From: NZQO01 sp002693605
GTDB taxonomy: Bacteria; Bacteroidota; Bacteroidia; Flavobacteriales; Flavobacteriaceae
Direction: 5' to 3'
DNA length: 15,852 nt
NCBI GenBank assembly: GCA_963972105.1
Contig: CAXAVH010000059.1
Coordinates: 1-15,852 of the forward strand
The notes under the pieces: generated by a model
The model's input: the letters and a program-made list of their open reading frames with translations, nothing else
What the model was told of the DNA's origin: nothing
Database searches by the model: none
In this document: positions 1-6,166 of the stretch, one piece after another
How positions within the stretch are numbered: the first letter of the stretch is position 1
Layout of the letters: every line of letters begins with the position of its first letter
Program-made: the position numbers and the translations under genes

Positions 1-1065
1 GTCTCGGCCTTTAACGGCGATATTATCATTACCAATTTCGATACCAATTTCAGCAACGACTCCCAAATTCCCATTTCCATGAACCAGGAATTCTATCCCC
101 AATTCAAGGGGGTGGAGGGCATCGAGCATATTCAGGTAACTGCGCTAAAGGGCGGGGTTATCCGTACCGAGACCGATTTTGAGGGCGTGGTGGTAAAGGG
201 CGTGGGCGAGGACTACCGCTGGACCGCTTTTGAGGAGTACCTGCTGCGTGGCCGACTGCCAAATTACGCCGAGAATTTGAACGACGAAGTGCTTATTTCA
301 GAATTTTTGGCCAACCGTCTGCAACTGGATGTGGGCGATAGGATGGTGACGTTCTTTCTGAAGGAGGCCGAGAACCTAGAGACACGCAATCTGGGCTTTA
401 CCATCGTGGGTATTTACAACAGCGGTTTCCAGCAGTTCGACGCGCAATACGTCCTGGCCGATATTCGCCATATTAGACGCTTGAACAACTGGGAGGACGA
501 CCAGGTTGGCGCTTTTGAGCTGTTCGTGGAAGATTTCGATGCGCTCCCATATACCGGCACGGCCGTGTACAACGCTACCGACAGTACCCTGGACACCCAG
601 ACCATACGGCAAAAATACGGTTCCATCTTTGAGTGGCTCGACCTGTTCGACTTCAACATAGCGCTCATTATAGGCATTATGGTTTTGGTGGCGGGCATCA
701 ATATGATTACGGCGCTATTGGTACTCATCTTGGAACGTACCCAAATGATAGGCATTTTAAAGGCTCTTGGCGGTAGCGATTGGAGCGTGCGCAAGGTATT
801 TCTTTACAACGCTACCTACCTTATCATGGTGGGGCTGTTTTGGGGCAACCTAATTGGGCTGGGACTGCTGCTGGCACAAAAGTACTTTAAGCTGTTTCCG
901 CTTAATCCCGATACGTACTACGTTAGTGAGGCTCCGGTATATCTGGACCTGGGCTATATTGCCCTGTTGAATGTGGGCACCTTCTTGCTCTGTTTATGTA
1001 TGCTATTAATACCCTCGTATATCATCGCAAAAATCTCCCCGGTTAGGGCGATGCGGTTTGAATAG
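1..1065 (+). CDS. ABC transporter permease, LolC/LolE (FtsX) type, 5'-truncated
   Basis: The reading frame is open from base 1, so the gene starts upstream and about 354 C-terminal residues are visible. The first ~215 residues form a soluble extracytoplasmic domain of MacB/LolC type. Three hydrophobic segments follow at about residues 218-243, 265-292 and 318-342 of the visible protein, the standard FtsX-family C-terminal arrangement. Between the first two lies ERTQMIGILKALGGSD, the coupling-helix region that contacts the ATPase. The C-terminus ISPVRAMRFE matches the usual ending of Bacteroidota LolC/E-like permeases. The family works with a LolD-like ATPase to extract lipoproteins from the inner membrane or move other envelope substrates. 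No ATPase gene is visible, so the substrate is unproven. A hairpin with a T run follows 44 bases after the stop. Confidence 0.9.
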   Translation, partial: VSAFNGDIIITNFDTNFSNDSQIPISMNQEFYPQFKGVEGIEHIQVTALKGGVIRTETDFEGVVVKGVGEDYRWTAFEEYLLRGRLPNYAENLNDEVLISEFLANRLQLDVGDRMVTFFLKEAENLETRNLGFTIVGIYNSGFQQFDAQYVLADIRHIRRLNNWEDDQVGAFELFVEDFDALPYTGTAVYNATDSTLDTQTIRQKYGSIFEWLDLFDFNIALIIGIMVLVAGINMITALLVLILERTQMIGILKALGGSDWSVRKVFLYNATYLIMVGLFWGNLIGLGLLLAQKYFKLFPLNPDTYYVSEAPVYLDLGYIALLNVGTFLLCLCMLLIPSYIIAKISPVRAMRFE

Positions 1066-1108
1066 GATTTTGAACTAGACAGTAAACCCTAAAGTATTGG
1101 TTTTCGAT

Positions 1109-1151
1109 ACAGGAAAAACCCTGTCCCGTGTACAGGATTTTTCCTGTTTTT
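1109..1151 (+). terminator. Hairpin repeat, copy 1 (terminator-like)
   Basis: A 16-base arm at 1109-1124 and its near-exact reverse complement at 1132-1147 (one mismatch) enclose a 7-base loop, followed by a run of five T. It sits 44 bases after the permease stop and could terminate that transcript. A close copy at 4197-4237 lies after the last gene of the lipoprotein island, so it is also a repeat. Confidence 0.65.
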
Positions 1152-1266
1152 ATAATCGGGTATTGGAATATTCGTTTTTTTTTTTGCTTTATATGGTATT
1201 TTAAAAACGTTGCGCAACTGGGTTTGAAGTACAAATGTTTTGTTCTAACCTAAAATTATTTGTATC
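1152..1266. other. Intergenic region upstream of the lipoprotein
   Basis: This A+T-rich stretch should hold the promoter of the lipoprotein gene. I found no clean TAnnTTTG element and no Shine-Dalgarno sequence before the ATG at 1267. A run of nine to ten T lies near 1174-1183. Confidence 0.3.
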
Positions 1267-2871
1267 ATGAAAAACCGTATTCTGCTTTTTGCTGTACTCA
1301 CTTTACTATTTATTGCTTGTACGAGCGACAATGACATTCCCCCACCACAGGAGGCTGATAGTAACCACGCCTATATTGTTACCAAAACTGTAAGCGGTAG
1401 TGATATCCCTGAAATTATTACCTTTATTGAAACCCAAACACAGGGAAGCTTTGCAGTGCGTTTAACCAACAGCAGTAACGGCGGCAGAAGTATGGATGAT
1501 ATTGTATTGGCTACCATCGAGACCGACGAGGATGAAGTTTCGAACTTTACCTTCACCGCCACCGCCGAGGAACCTGGGCCGGGGGTTTCGTTGATCAACT
1601 ATATCGTTGCCGAAGATGGCAATGGCGGTTTGTACTCTTATATTATACAGTATGTGCCAGATGAAAATTGGTATTCAGAAAATTCTAGCGATTTTGATAT
1701 GAGTTCGTATACTGGTAACATATTGGTATATACGGCAGAGGGTGAGCTGGTCAATCTTACCTATTTTGAGCAAGGTGTAGTAATTTCCAACACCCATCGA
1801 AATCCCTGTACTGGCACTACGACTGGCACTGGTACCAGTGGAGGCGGTGGCACTGGCACCGGTAACGGAACTGGTACCGGCAACAATCAGACTGGCGGTT
1901 CCTCAAACCCCGGAAACGGCAGTGGTACAACGGGGAATACAGGTGGGGGCACTGGTGGACCCACAATAATTATCGGTGGTTGCAACTGCGATCACGATTT
2001 AAATCCAGATTGTGTATGTGAACATACCAATCCTACAATCATTATTCAACTATTTACTGAGCCAATTAATGTTTTTCGGAATCCTTGCGGGCCTATGAAC
2101 ACAAATCCTTGCCAGCGCGCCGTAGGGGATAGCTGTGGTAACCCAACGATTGCCGTGAGTGTGGGTGAAGGAATTAATCCTATAAATTCAGCTATTGAGG
2201 ATAATATAATTATTGATTCATTAGATCCCTGTTCGACATATGTAGTAAATTTGTTAAAAATACTTGACCAAAATGACATTTCAAGAATCCTTCAGCGTTT
2301 TGGGACGCCTTCCTCAATTTACGATTGGGAGATAAAGACTGCCGTTCCACCAATAAATCCTACTAACGCAGCGGAAACCGATTGGCGAAGGAATGTTGCT
2401 GGAAACCCTATAGATTTTGAATATATTACTTATCTTAAACCAACTTATAAAGATCAAGCTACAAAAATTGCAATAGCGAGAACATTGCTTCACGAAATGT
2501 TACACACCTATTTACTAAGTTTGATAGACGATTACACAATCAACAATAATACGGGAATAACCGATTTTCCAGTTTTATTCAATGCAATTGTTAATCATTC
2601 ATACGGCAATAATCCTGAATTATGGCAGCACGAGGCAATTAGCAGAAAATTTATCCATCCTATACGAGATGCTCTAATGGAATGGGACGGTCAAGCTCAT
2701 GACATTCAATACTATGAGGATCTTGCTTGGGGAGCATTGGTTGGCACAATTTCTTTTAATGCACTTTATCCTCCAGGGTCGGGTAATAGAGCACGAATTA
2801 TTAATACCAATGCTGCTGAAGATACAAACTCAAACCAAGGTGGGATTGCACCCAAAGGAAATCCATGTTAG
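1267..2871 (+). CDS. Surface-type lipoprotein with C-terminal HExxH zincin domain (putative polymorphic toxin)
   Basis: 534 residues. A lipoprotein signal peptide ends in FIAC with Cys18, followed by TSDND, an acidic stretch like the surface-export signals of Bacteroidota lipoproteins. Residues ~30-175 form an unrecognised soluble domain. Residues ~180-236 are a Gly/Thr/Asn/Ser linker. A cysteine/histidine knot follows (C239, C241, H243, C249, C251, H253). The C-terminal half contains HEMLH at 409-413, the HExxH zinc-protease signature in a hydrophobic helix, then QHE at 454-456, which may supply the third ligand, and a conserved-looking YYEDLAWGAL segment near 487-496. This is most likely a zinc metallopeptidase tip on a cell-surface carrier. 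The module's DNA is much more A+T-rich than the first half of the gene, and the stop overlaps the next gene, as in toxin-immunity pairs. Toxicity is inference; a housekeeping surface protease is possible. Confidence 0.85.
   Translation: MKNRILLFAVLTLLFIACTSDNDIPPPQEADSNHAYIVTKTVSGSDIPEIITFIETQTQGSFAVRLTNSSNGGRSMDDIVLATIETDEDEVSNFTFTATAEEPGPGVSLINYIVAEDGNGGLYSYIIQYVPDENWYSENSSDFDMSSYTGNILVYTAEGELVNLTYFEQGVVISNTHRNPCTGTTTGTGTSGGGGTGTGNGTGTGNNQTGGSSNPGNGSGTTGNTGGGTGGPTIIIGGCNCDHDLNPDCVCEHTNPTIIIQLFTEPINVFRNPCGPMNTNPCQRAVGDSCGNPTIAVSVGEGINPINSAIEDNIIIDSLDPCSTYVVNLLKILDQNDISRILQRFGTPSSIYDWEIKTAVPPINPTNAAETDWRRNVAGNPIDFEYITYLKPTYKDQATKIAIARTLLHEMLHTYLLSLIDDYTINNNTGITDFPVLFNAIVNHSYGNNPELWQHEAISRKFIHPIRDALMEWDGQAHDIQYYEDLAWGALVGTISFNALYPPGSGNRARIINTNAAEDTNSNQGGIAPKGNPC
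1810..1977 (+). repeat. Degenerate Gly/Thr-coding tandem repeat (linker)
   Basis: Imperfect repeats of a GGCACTGG/GGTACCGG-like unit encode a GTGTG-, GGGG- and GSSNPG-rich linker. The stretch is G+C-rich (37 of 60 bases in 1801-1860), unlike the DNA after about 2030. It separates the conserved lipoprotein carrier from the zincin module and may be a site of recombination. Confidence 0.7.
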
Positions 2872-3458
2872 CGAATAATCCCCAAATAAAGTTATATCTA
2901 CTGTTCTTGGTCCCTATGTTATATAGTTGTGTTAAAATGGGGGCTCACAAAGATGATACCTATGAAATTATCAATATTCATTTAAGAAGTGAAAACCAAG
3001 AGGTTTATGTTTTTAAAGAAATTGTGTGTTGTGGGTTTTTAAGCTCAGATTCAATAACAATTGGACCCTTACAAAAAATTGAGAATGTAAAATGCACTAC
3101 GATTGAATTCAACCAATTGCTAGATGCTATTGGAGACGCAAATGATTCTAAAGTTTTAAGTAGAGTACCAACCAATTTTAATAAACTCGATAAAAGTTTA
3201 GCAAAACCACATTCCAACGCTTATTATATGTCCCTTAATAAAGTATTGAAAAATAGTAAGTTGCGAAGAGTTGCGCCTATCGATAAAATTTCCGAATATC
3301 CCAGTGTTCACCTTTTCATCTACTTTGATAATTCCTACACCTATTCCGTGCTATTTGCAACATACTATAAAGCCGATGGAACTTTTACAGAAAAGAGTAT
3401 TATCTTTTCTAAGATAAAAGGGGACTGGGAGTTATTGGATACTTTTCTATATCCGTGA
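2865..3458 (+). CDS. Small lipoprotein, putative immunity partner of the zincin lipoprotein
   Basis: 197 residues, overlapping the upstream stop by 7 bases, which suggests translational coupling. The N-terminus is a hydrophobic signal ending in MLYSC, a lipobox with Cys22, followed by VKMGAHKDD. The mature part is a mixed alpha/beta sequence with no motif I recognise. It includes VCCGFL near residues 52-57 and ends in a beta-rich region (VHLFIYFDNSYTYSVLF). The gene is A+T-rich like the zincin module and unlike the flanking backbone. An exported lipoprotein encoded directly after a surface toxin candidate fits a periplasmic immunity role, but that is inferred from context only. It could instead be an accessory lipoprotein. 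Confidence 0.75.
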   Translation: MLANNPQIKLYLLFLVPMLYSCVKMGAHKDDTYEIINIHLRSENQEVYVFKEIVCCGFLSSDSITIGPLQKIENVKCTTIEFNQLLDAIGDANDSKVLSRVPTNFNKLDKSLAKPHSNAYYMSLNKVLKNSKLRRVAPIDKISEYPSVHLFIYFDNSYTYSVLFATYYKADGTFTEKSIIFSKIKGDWELLDTFLYP

Positions 3459-3563
3459 GTTTTAAACACTCGAAATACTGTTTTTAGAAATCTAAAAATT
3501 GGACTGTTTCCCAATTGTAAATTATCCTTGAAAATTGTAATTGCCAATATCATTGGACTTGGT

Positions 3564-3710
3564 ATGTCACAATGCAACGGTTCGTGGCCAGGCGGCTCAG
3601 GTTCGAACCCAGGTTCACTAGTGCAAGAACTTAGGGCAATTGTTCCGAACGCGAATATTTCAGTTAATAGTTCGGGCGGCACTGCATTCTCAAGTAATAA
3701 AAACTGCTAG
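3564..3710 (+). pseudogene. Orphan C-terminal peptide tail (possible displaced toxin tip)
   Basis: The frame is open from 3459, directly after the preceding stop, to 3710. Only the part from the ATG at 3564 (48 residues) looks protein-like. It begins with a Gly/Ser/Asn/Pro run (GGSGSNPGS) resembling the linker of the large lipoprotein (GGSSNPGNGSG), continues with SLVQELRAIVPNANI, and ends in a terminal Cys, as the large lipoprotein does. There is no signal peptide, promoter or SD. It is followed 6 bases later by another small exported protein. I read it as the remnant of an alternative C-terminal module left by cassette exchange. A genuine short peptide gene, perhaps starting at TTG 3528, is possible. 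Confidence 0.4.
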
Positions 3711-3716
3711 TTAATT

Positions 3717-4160
3717 ATGAAATATTTATTTGTGTTGATTTTGTCAATTATTGGCAAGTGTTATGGCCAATTTACACCTACAATTATTACAGAATTCGTT
3801 GAAGAATTTATAATTGCCAAGAATAAACCAGATTATTCAAAATTAGAGCACTACTTGGTACTACGAGAAGACTTGCAGTCAGGAACTGTTGAGTTGGTAA
3901 AAACTTATATCGAAGATTTTAACAATGAACTTTCAGCGCTCAAAGATTATAGGATAGTGCCTAGGTTAGAGTTGCACAACGATTTACTTGAAAATAAAAA
4001 GATAATCTATAATGGTGAGGGAAGAGTGTTTTACTTAGTTTCCGGGAATGAAGTTAAGATGTTTTTTATCCTGGAAAACAACAAAATCATTTCTTTTTTC
4101 GGACATTTTCAGAAACGGGAAAATGAAATGGTCTATCCAGTTATGTTACCTAATTTATGA
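3717..4160 (+). CDS. Small exported protein of unknown function (possible orphan immunity protein)
   Basis: 147 residues starting at an ATG six bases after the preceding stop. The N-terminus MKYLFVLILSIIGKCYGQ is a signal peptide. Cleavage after YG is likely, though Cys15 could be a weak lipobox. The mature protein is about 125 residues, rich in charged residues, with a probable helical first half (ITEFVEEFIIAKNKPDYSKL) and a beta-rich second half (RVFYLVSGNEVKMFFILENNKIISFFG). I do not recognise the family. It is very A+T-rich (17 G/C in 3721-3780), matching the rest of the island. Size, export signal and position after an orphan tail fit an immunity protein, by context only. Confidence 0.7.
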   Translation: MKYLFVLILSIIGKCYGQFTPTIITEFVEEFIIAKNKPDYSKLEHYLVLREDLQSGTVELVKTYIEDFNNELSALKDYRIVPRLELHNDLLENKKIIYNGEGRVFYLVSGNEVKMFFILENNKIISFFGHFQKRENEMVYPVMLPNL

Positions 4161-4196
4161 TACATATCGAATAAATTAGAAGCTGAACATTAGAAT

Positions 4197-4237
4197 GGAA
4201 AAATCCTGTCTCCCGTACAGGATTTTTCCTGTTTTTT
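4197..4237 (+). terminator. Hairpin repeat, copy 2 (terminator-like)
   Basis: A perfect 13-base inverted repeat (4197-4209 with 4217-4229) encloses the 7-base loop CTCCCGT and is followed by TG and six T. It resembles a rho-independent terminator with a weak, A/T-containing stem. It is a close copy of the element at 1109-1151, so the pair brackets the lipoprotein island. Confidence 0.7.
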
Positions 4238-4326
4238 ATATTTAGCTAGAGCAAGACAATAATCTTTGTTATAGATTTATAACATGTTAACTGAAAAACG
4301 TATGAAACCGGATTTAAAAAAAAAGG

Positions 4327-4572
4327 TTGAGCCTTGGTATTTTTGGGATAACCATTTTGGCCTTTGTGATAAACCAGGGGAACCCTGCCCCTTGGCTACG
4401 ATGGCTTAGCATTTTAATGGTAGCTGTAGCCGTCTTAGCCTATATTATATTCCTGTTTTTCGTAGGTGCGCCCCGTACAAAAGAGAGTTCGCGAAGGGAG
4501 CTTTGGTATATTTCTGCCATGATCGTAATAGCGATACTCTTTTATTTCTTGGGCATGAACCTTTCCCTGTAA
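4327..4572 (+). CDS. Small membrane protein of unknown function; true start probably ATG 4302 across a poly-A run
   Basis: The uninterrupted frame begins after a stop at 4315-4317, and its only early start is TTG 4327, giving 81 residues. Two clear membrane helices lie at about 23-47 and 60-79, with a shorter hydrophobic stretch at 3-14. They are joined by a basic loop (GAPRTKESSRRE). An ATG at 4302 in another frame reads MKPDLKKK before nine A (4316-4324). With eight A it would join this frame as MKPDLKKRLSLGIFG, giving about 90 residues with a basic cap before the first helix. The gene may therefore carry a sequencing indel, a slippage site or a real frameshift. Family not recognised. Confidence 0.6.
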   Translation: MSLGIFGITILAFVINQGNPAPWLRWLSILMVAVAVLAYIIFLFFVGAPRTKESSRRELWYISAMIVIAILFYFLGMNLSL

Positions 4573-4655
4573 TCCTGCATTATATTAGTCTACGGGCTAA
4601 CAGTGTCCTTAAAAAATATAGTCCCCATTCGGCTAGCGGTTCCTGTTCCATTTTG

Positions 4656-4663
4656 TACCTTTG
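4656..4663 (+). promoter_or_regulatory. Bacteroidota -7 promoter element (TACCTTTG)
   Basis: An exact TAnnTTTG match lies 52 bases before the start of the cysteine synthase-like gene. I see no convincing TTTG -33 element at the usual spacing. Confidence 0.5.
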
Positions 4664-4714
4664 CGCGGTCAATTTTCCGAAGAAAAACACCTCGGAATAG
4701 TACCGTTTAAAACT

Positions 4715-5695
4715 ATGGAATACGCAAAGAATATTTTGGAAACCATCGGCAATACCCCCTTGGTAAAGATAAACAAATTGGCGGCAGAGATCCCCGGTCT
4801 GGTCTTGGCCAAGTACGAGACATTTAACCCCGGCAACTCGGTAAAGGACCGCATGGCGGTAAAAATGATCGAAGATGCCGAGGCAGACGGCCGCCTAAAG
4901 CCGGGCGGGACCATCATTGAGGGTACCAGCGGCAATACCGGTATGGGTCTGGCACTCGCGGCCATTGTAAAAGGCTATAAAATGGTGTGCGTTATTAGCG
5001 ACAAGCAGAGCAAGGAAAAGATGGACATTCTTCGCGCCGTGGGCAGCGAAGTGGTAGTATGCCCTACCGATGTAGCTCCAGACGAGCCCCGCTCGTACTA
5101 TTCCACCTCCAAACGCTTGGCCGAGGAAACCCCCAACAGCTGGTACGTAAACCAATACGATAACCTGAGCAATGCCAAGGCCCATTACGAAAGCACGGGC
5201 CCCGAAATTTGGAAACAGACCAACGGCAAGGTGACCCATTTTGTGGTAGGCGTGGGCACCGGCGGAACCATAAGCGGGGTTGGCAAGTACCTGAAGGAAC
5301 AAAATCCGAACGTTAAGATTTGGGGCATCGATACCTATGGAAGCGTTTTCAAGAAATACCACGAGACCGGTATTTTCGATGAGAATGAAATCTATCCTTA
5401 TATTACCGAAGGTATTGGCGAGGACATCCTTCCCAAGAACGTAAATTTTGATATCATCGATGGTTTCACGAAAGTAACCGATAAGGATGCCGCTATATAC
5501 ACCCAAAAACTCGCCAAGGAAGAGGGAATGTTCTTGGGCAACTCGGCCGGGGCCGCTATGAAAGGTTTGCTGCAACTAAAGGAACATTTTAAAGAGAACG
5601 ATGTAATTGTGGTGCTATTTCACGATCACGGAAGCCGTTATGTAGGTAAGATGTACAATGACGAATGGATGCGCGCCCAGGGCTTTATTGAATAA
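4715..5695 (+). CDS. PLP-dependent cysteine synthase / cystathionine beta-synthase-like enzyme
   Basis: 326 residues from the ATG at 4715. An in-frame start at 4661 would fall on the promoter element, so I reject it. This is a fold-type II PLP enzyme. NSVKDR carries the Schiff-base Lys44, TSGNTG at 71-76 binds the substrate carboxylate and cofactor, and GTGGT at 181-185 cradles the PLP phosphate. GNSAGAA lies near 282-288. The C-terminus LFHDHGSRYVGK resembles the end of CBS catalytic domains. The protein has no C-terminal CBS regulatory domains. It should catalyse beta-replacement on O-acetylserine or serine, giving cysteine or cystathionine; the sequence does not decide which. The gene ends in a strong terminator 24 bases downstream and appears to be a single-gene transcript. 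Confidence 0.93.
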   Translation: MEYAKNILETIGNTPLVKINKLAAEIPGLVLAKYETFNPGNSVKDRMAVKMIEDAEADGRLKPGGTIIEGTSGNTGMGLALAAIVKGYKMVCVISDKQSKEKMDILRAVGSEVVVCPTDVAPDEPRSYYSTSKRLAEETPNSWYVNQYDNLSNAKAHYESTGPEIWKQTNGKVTHFVVGVGTGGTISGVGKYLKEQNPNVKIWGIDTYGSVFKKYHETGIFDENEIYPYITEGIGEDILPKNVNFDIIDGFTKVTDKDAAIYTQKLAKEEGMFLGNSAGAAMKGLLQLKEHFKENDVIVVLFHDHGSRYVGKMYNDEWMRAQGFIE

Positions 5696-5719
5696 GGAAC
5701 TGTTTTAAAATGTATTTAC

Positions 5720-5752
5720 AACCCGTTCCGTTGCAAATGGAACGGGTTTTTT
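5720..5752 (+). terminator. Rho-independent terminator of the cysteine synthase-like gene
   Basis: A perfect 10-base stem (5720-5729 with 5739-5748) closes a 9-base loop and runs into six T (5747-5752). It lies 24 bases after the stop at 5695 and argues against starting the next gene at 5710. Confidence 0.9.
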
Positions 5753-5769
5753 CTATTTTAGGGGAACCA

Positions 5770-6129
5770 ATGAGACGTCCCGCCCAGAAATTGTTCAAGT
5801 ACCTTCGCACCAAACCGCTACCGGCGAATGCGCGGGAAATATTGGCATTAGAGCGTACTAAGTTGGCAAACGAACGTACCTTGATGGCGTACATTAAGGC
5901 GTCGCTGTACCTTTTATTGGGCGGATTGGCATTGCTAGGCTTGGAAGATTTCGAGAATCTCAGGTGGTTAGGGTACGTGGCGTTGATAGTTTGCGTCGTG
6001 TTTCTGGCGGTGGGCATTTTTAGATACTTGCAATTATCGCGACGTCTCTACAAATGGAATCGAATTTTATTTACAGATATCCATCCCGAAGATCCCACGG
6101 TTAAAAAGCGGAAAGAAGCTTCGGAATAG
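5770..6129 (+). CDS. DUF202 (YidH-family) membrane protein
   Basis: 119 residues from the ATG at 5770. The in-frame ATG at 5710 is rejected because the terminator would lie inside the coding region. A TATTTTAG stretch at 5754-5761 could be a weak -7 element with a very short leader. RTKLANERTLMAYIKASLYLL, near residues 37-57, is the DUF202 signature: a conserved LANERTxLAYxR-like motif leading into the first membrane helix. A second helix lies at about 72-92, followed by a basic cytoplasmic tail (KKRKEASE). DUF202 proteins are small inner-membrane proteins of unknown biochemical role. DUF2851 follows 37 bases later, possibly on the same transcript. Confidence 0.88.
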   Translation: MRRPAQKLFKYLRTKPLPANAREILALERTKLANERTLMAYIKASLYLLLGGLALLGLEDFENLRWLGYVALIVCVVFLAVGIFRYLQLSRRLYKWNRILFTDIHPEDPTVKKRKEASE

Positions 6130-6166
6130 TCTATGGTTAATTACACTCCCCCTAACAAGCATTCAA

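Noticed and set aside
1810..1977. CRISPR-like or satellite array
   Set aside because: The repeats are short, degenerate and in frame, encoding a Gly/Thr linker; there are no spacers.
4503..4700. 65-residue open frame between the small membrane protein and the cysteine synthase-like gene
   Set aside because: It overlaps the membrane protein in another frame, runs over the TACCTTTG promoter element, and has no protein-like features.
4895..5575. 226-residue antisense open frame in the cysteine synthase-like gene
   Set aside because: It is a shadow of a well-supported enzyme gene with all catalytic motifs on the + strand. The antisense protein has no recognisable domain, promoter or start signal.
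5710..5769. Upstream ATG for the DUF202 gene
   Set aside because: It would place a perfect terminator hairpin inside the coding sequence, and the added residues do not resemble DUF202.
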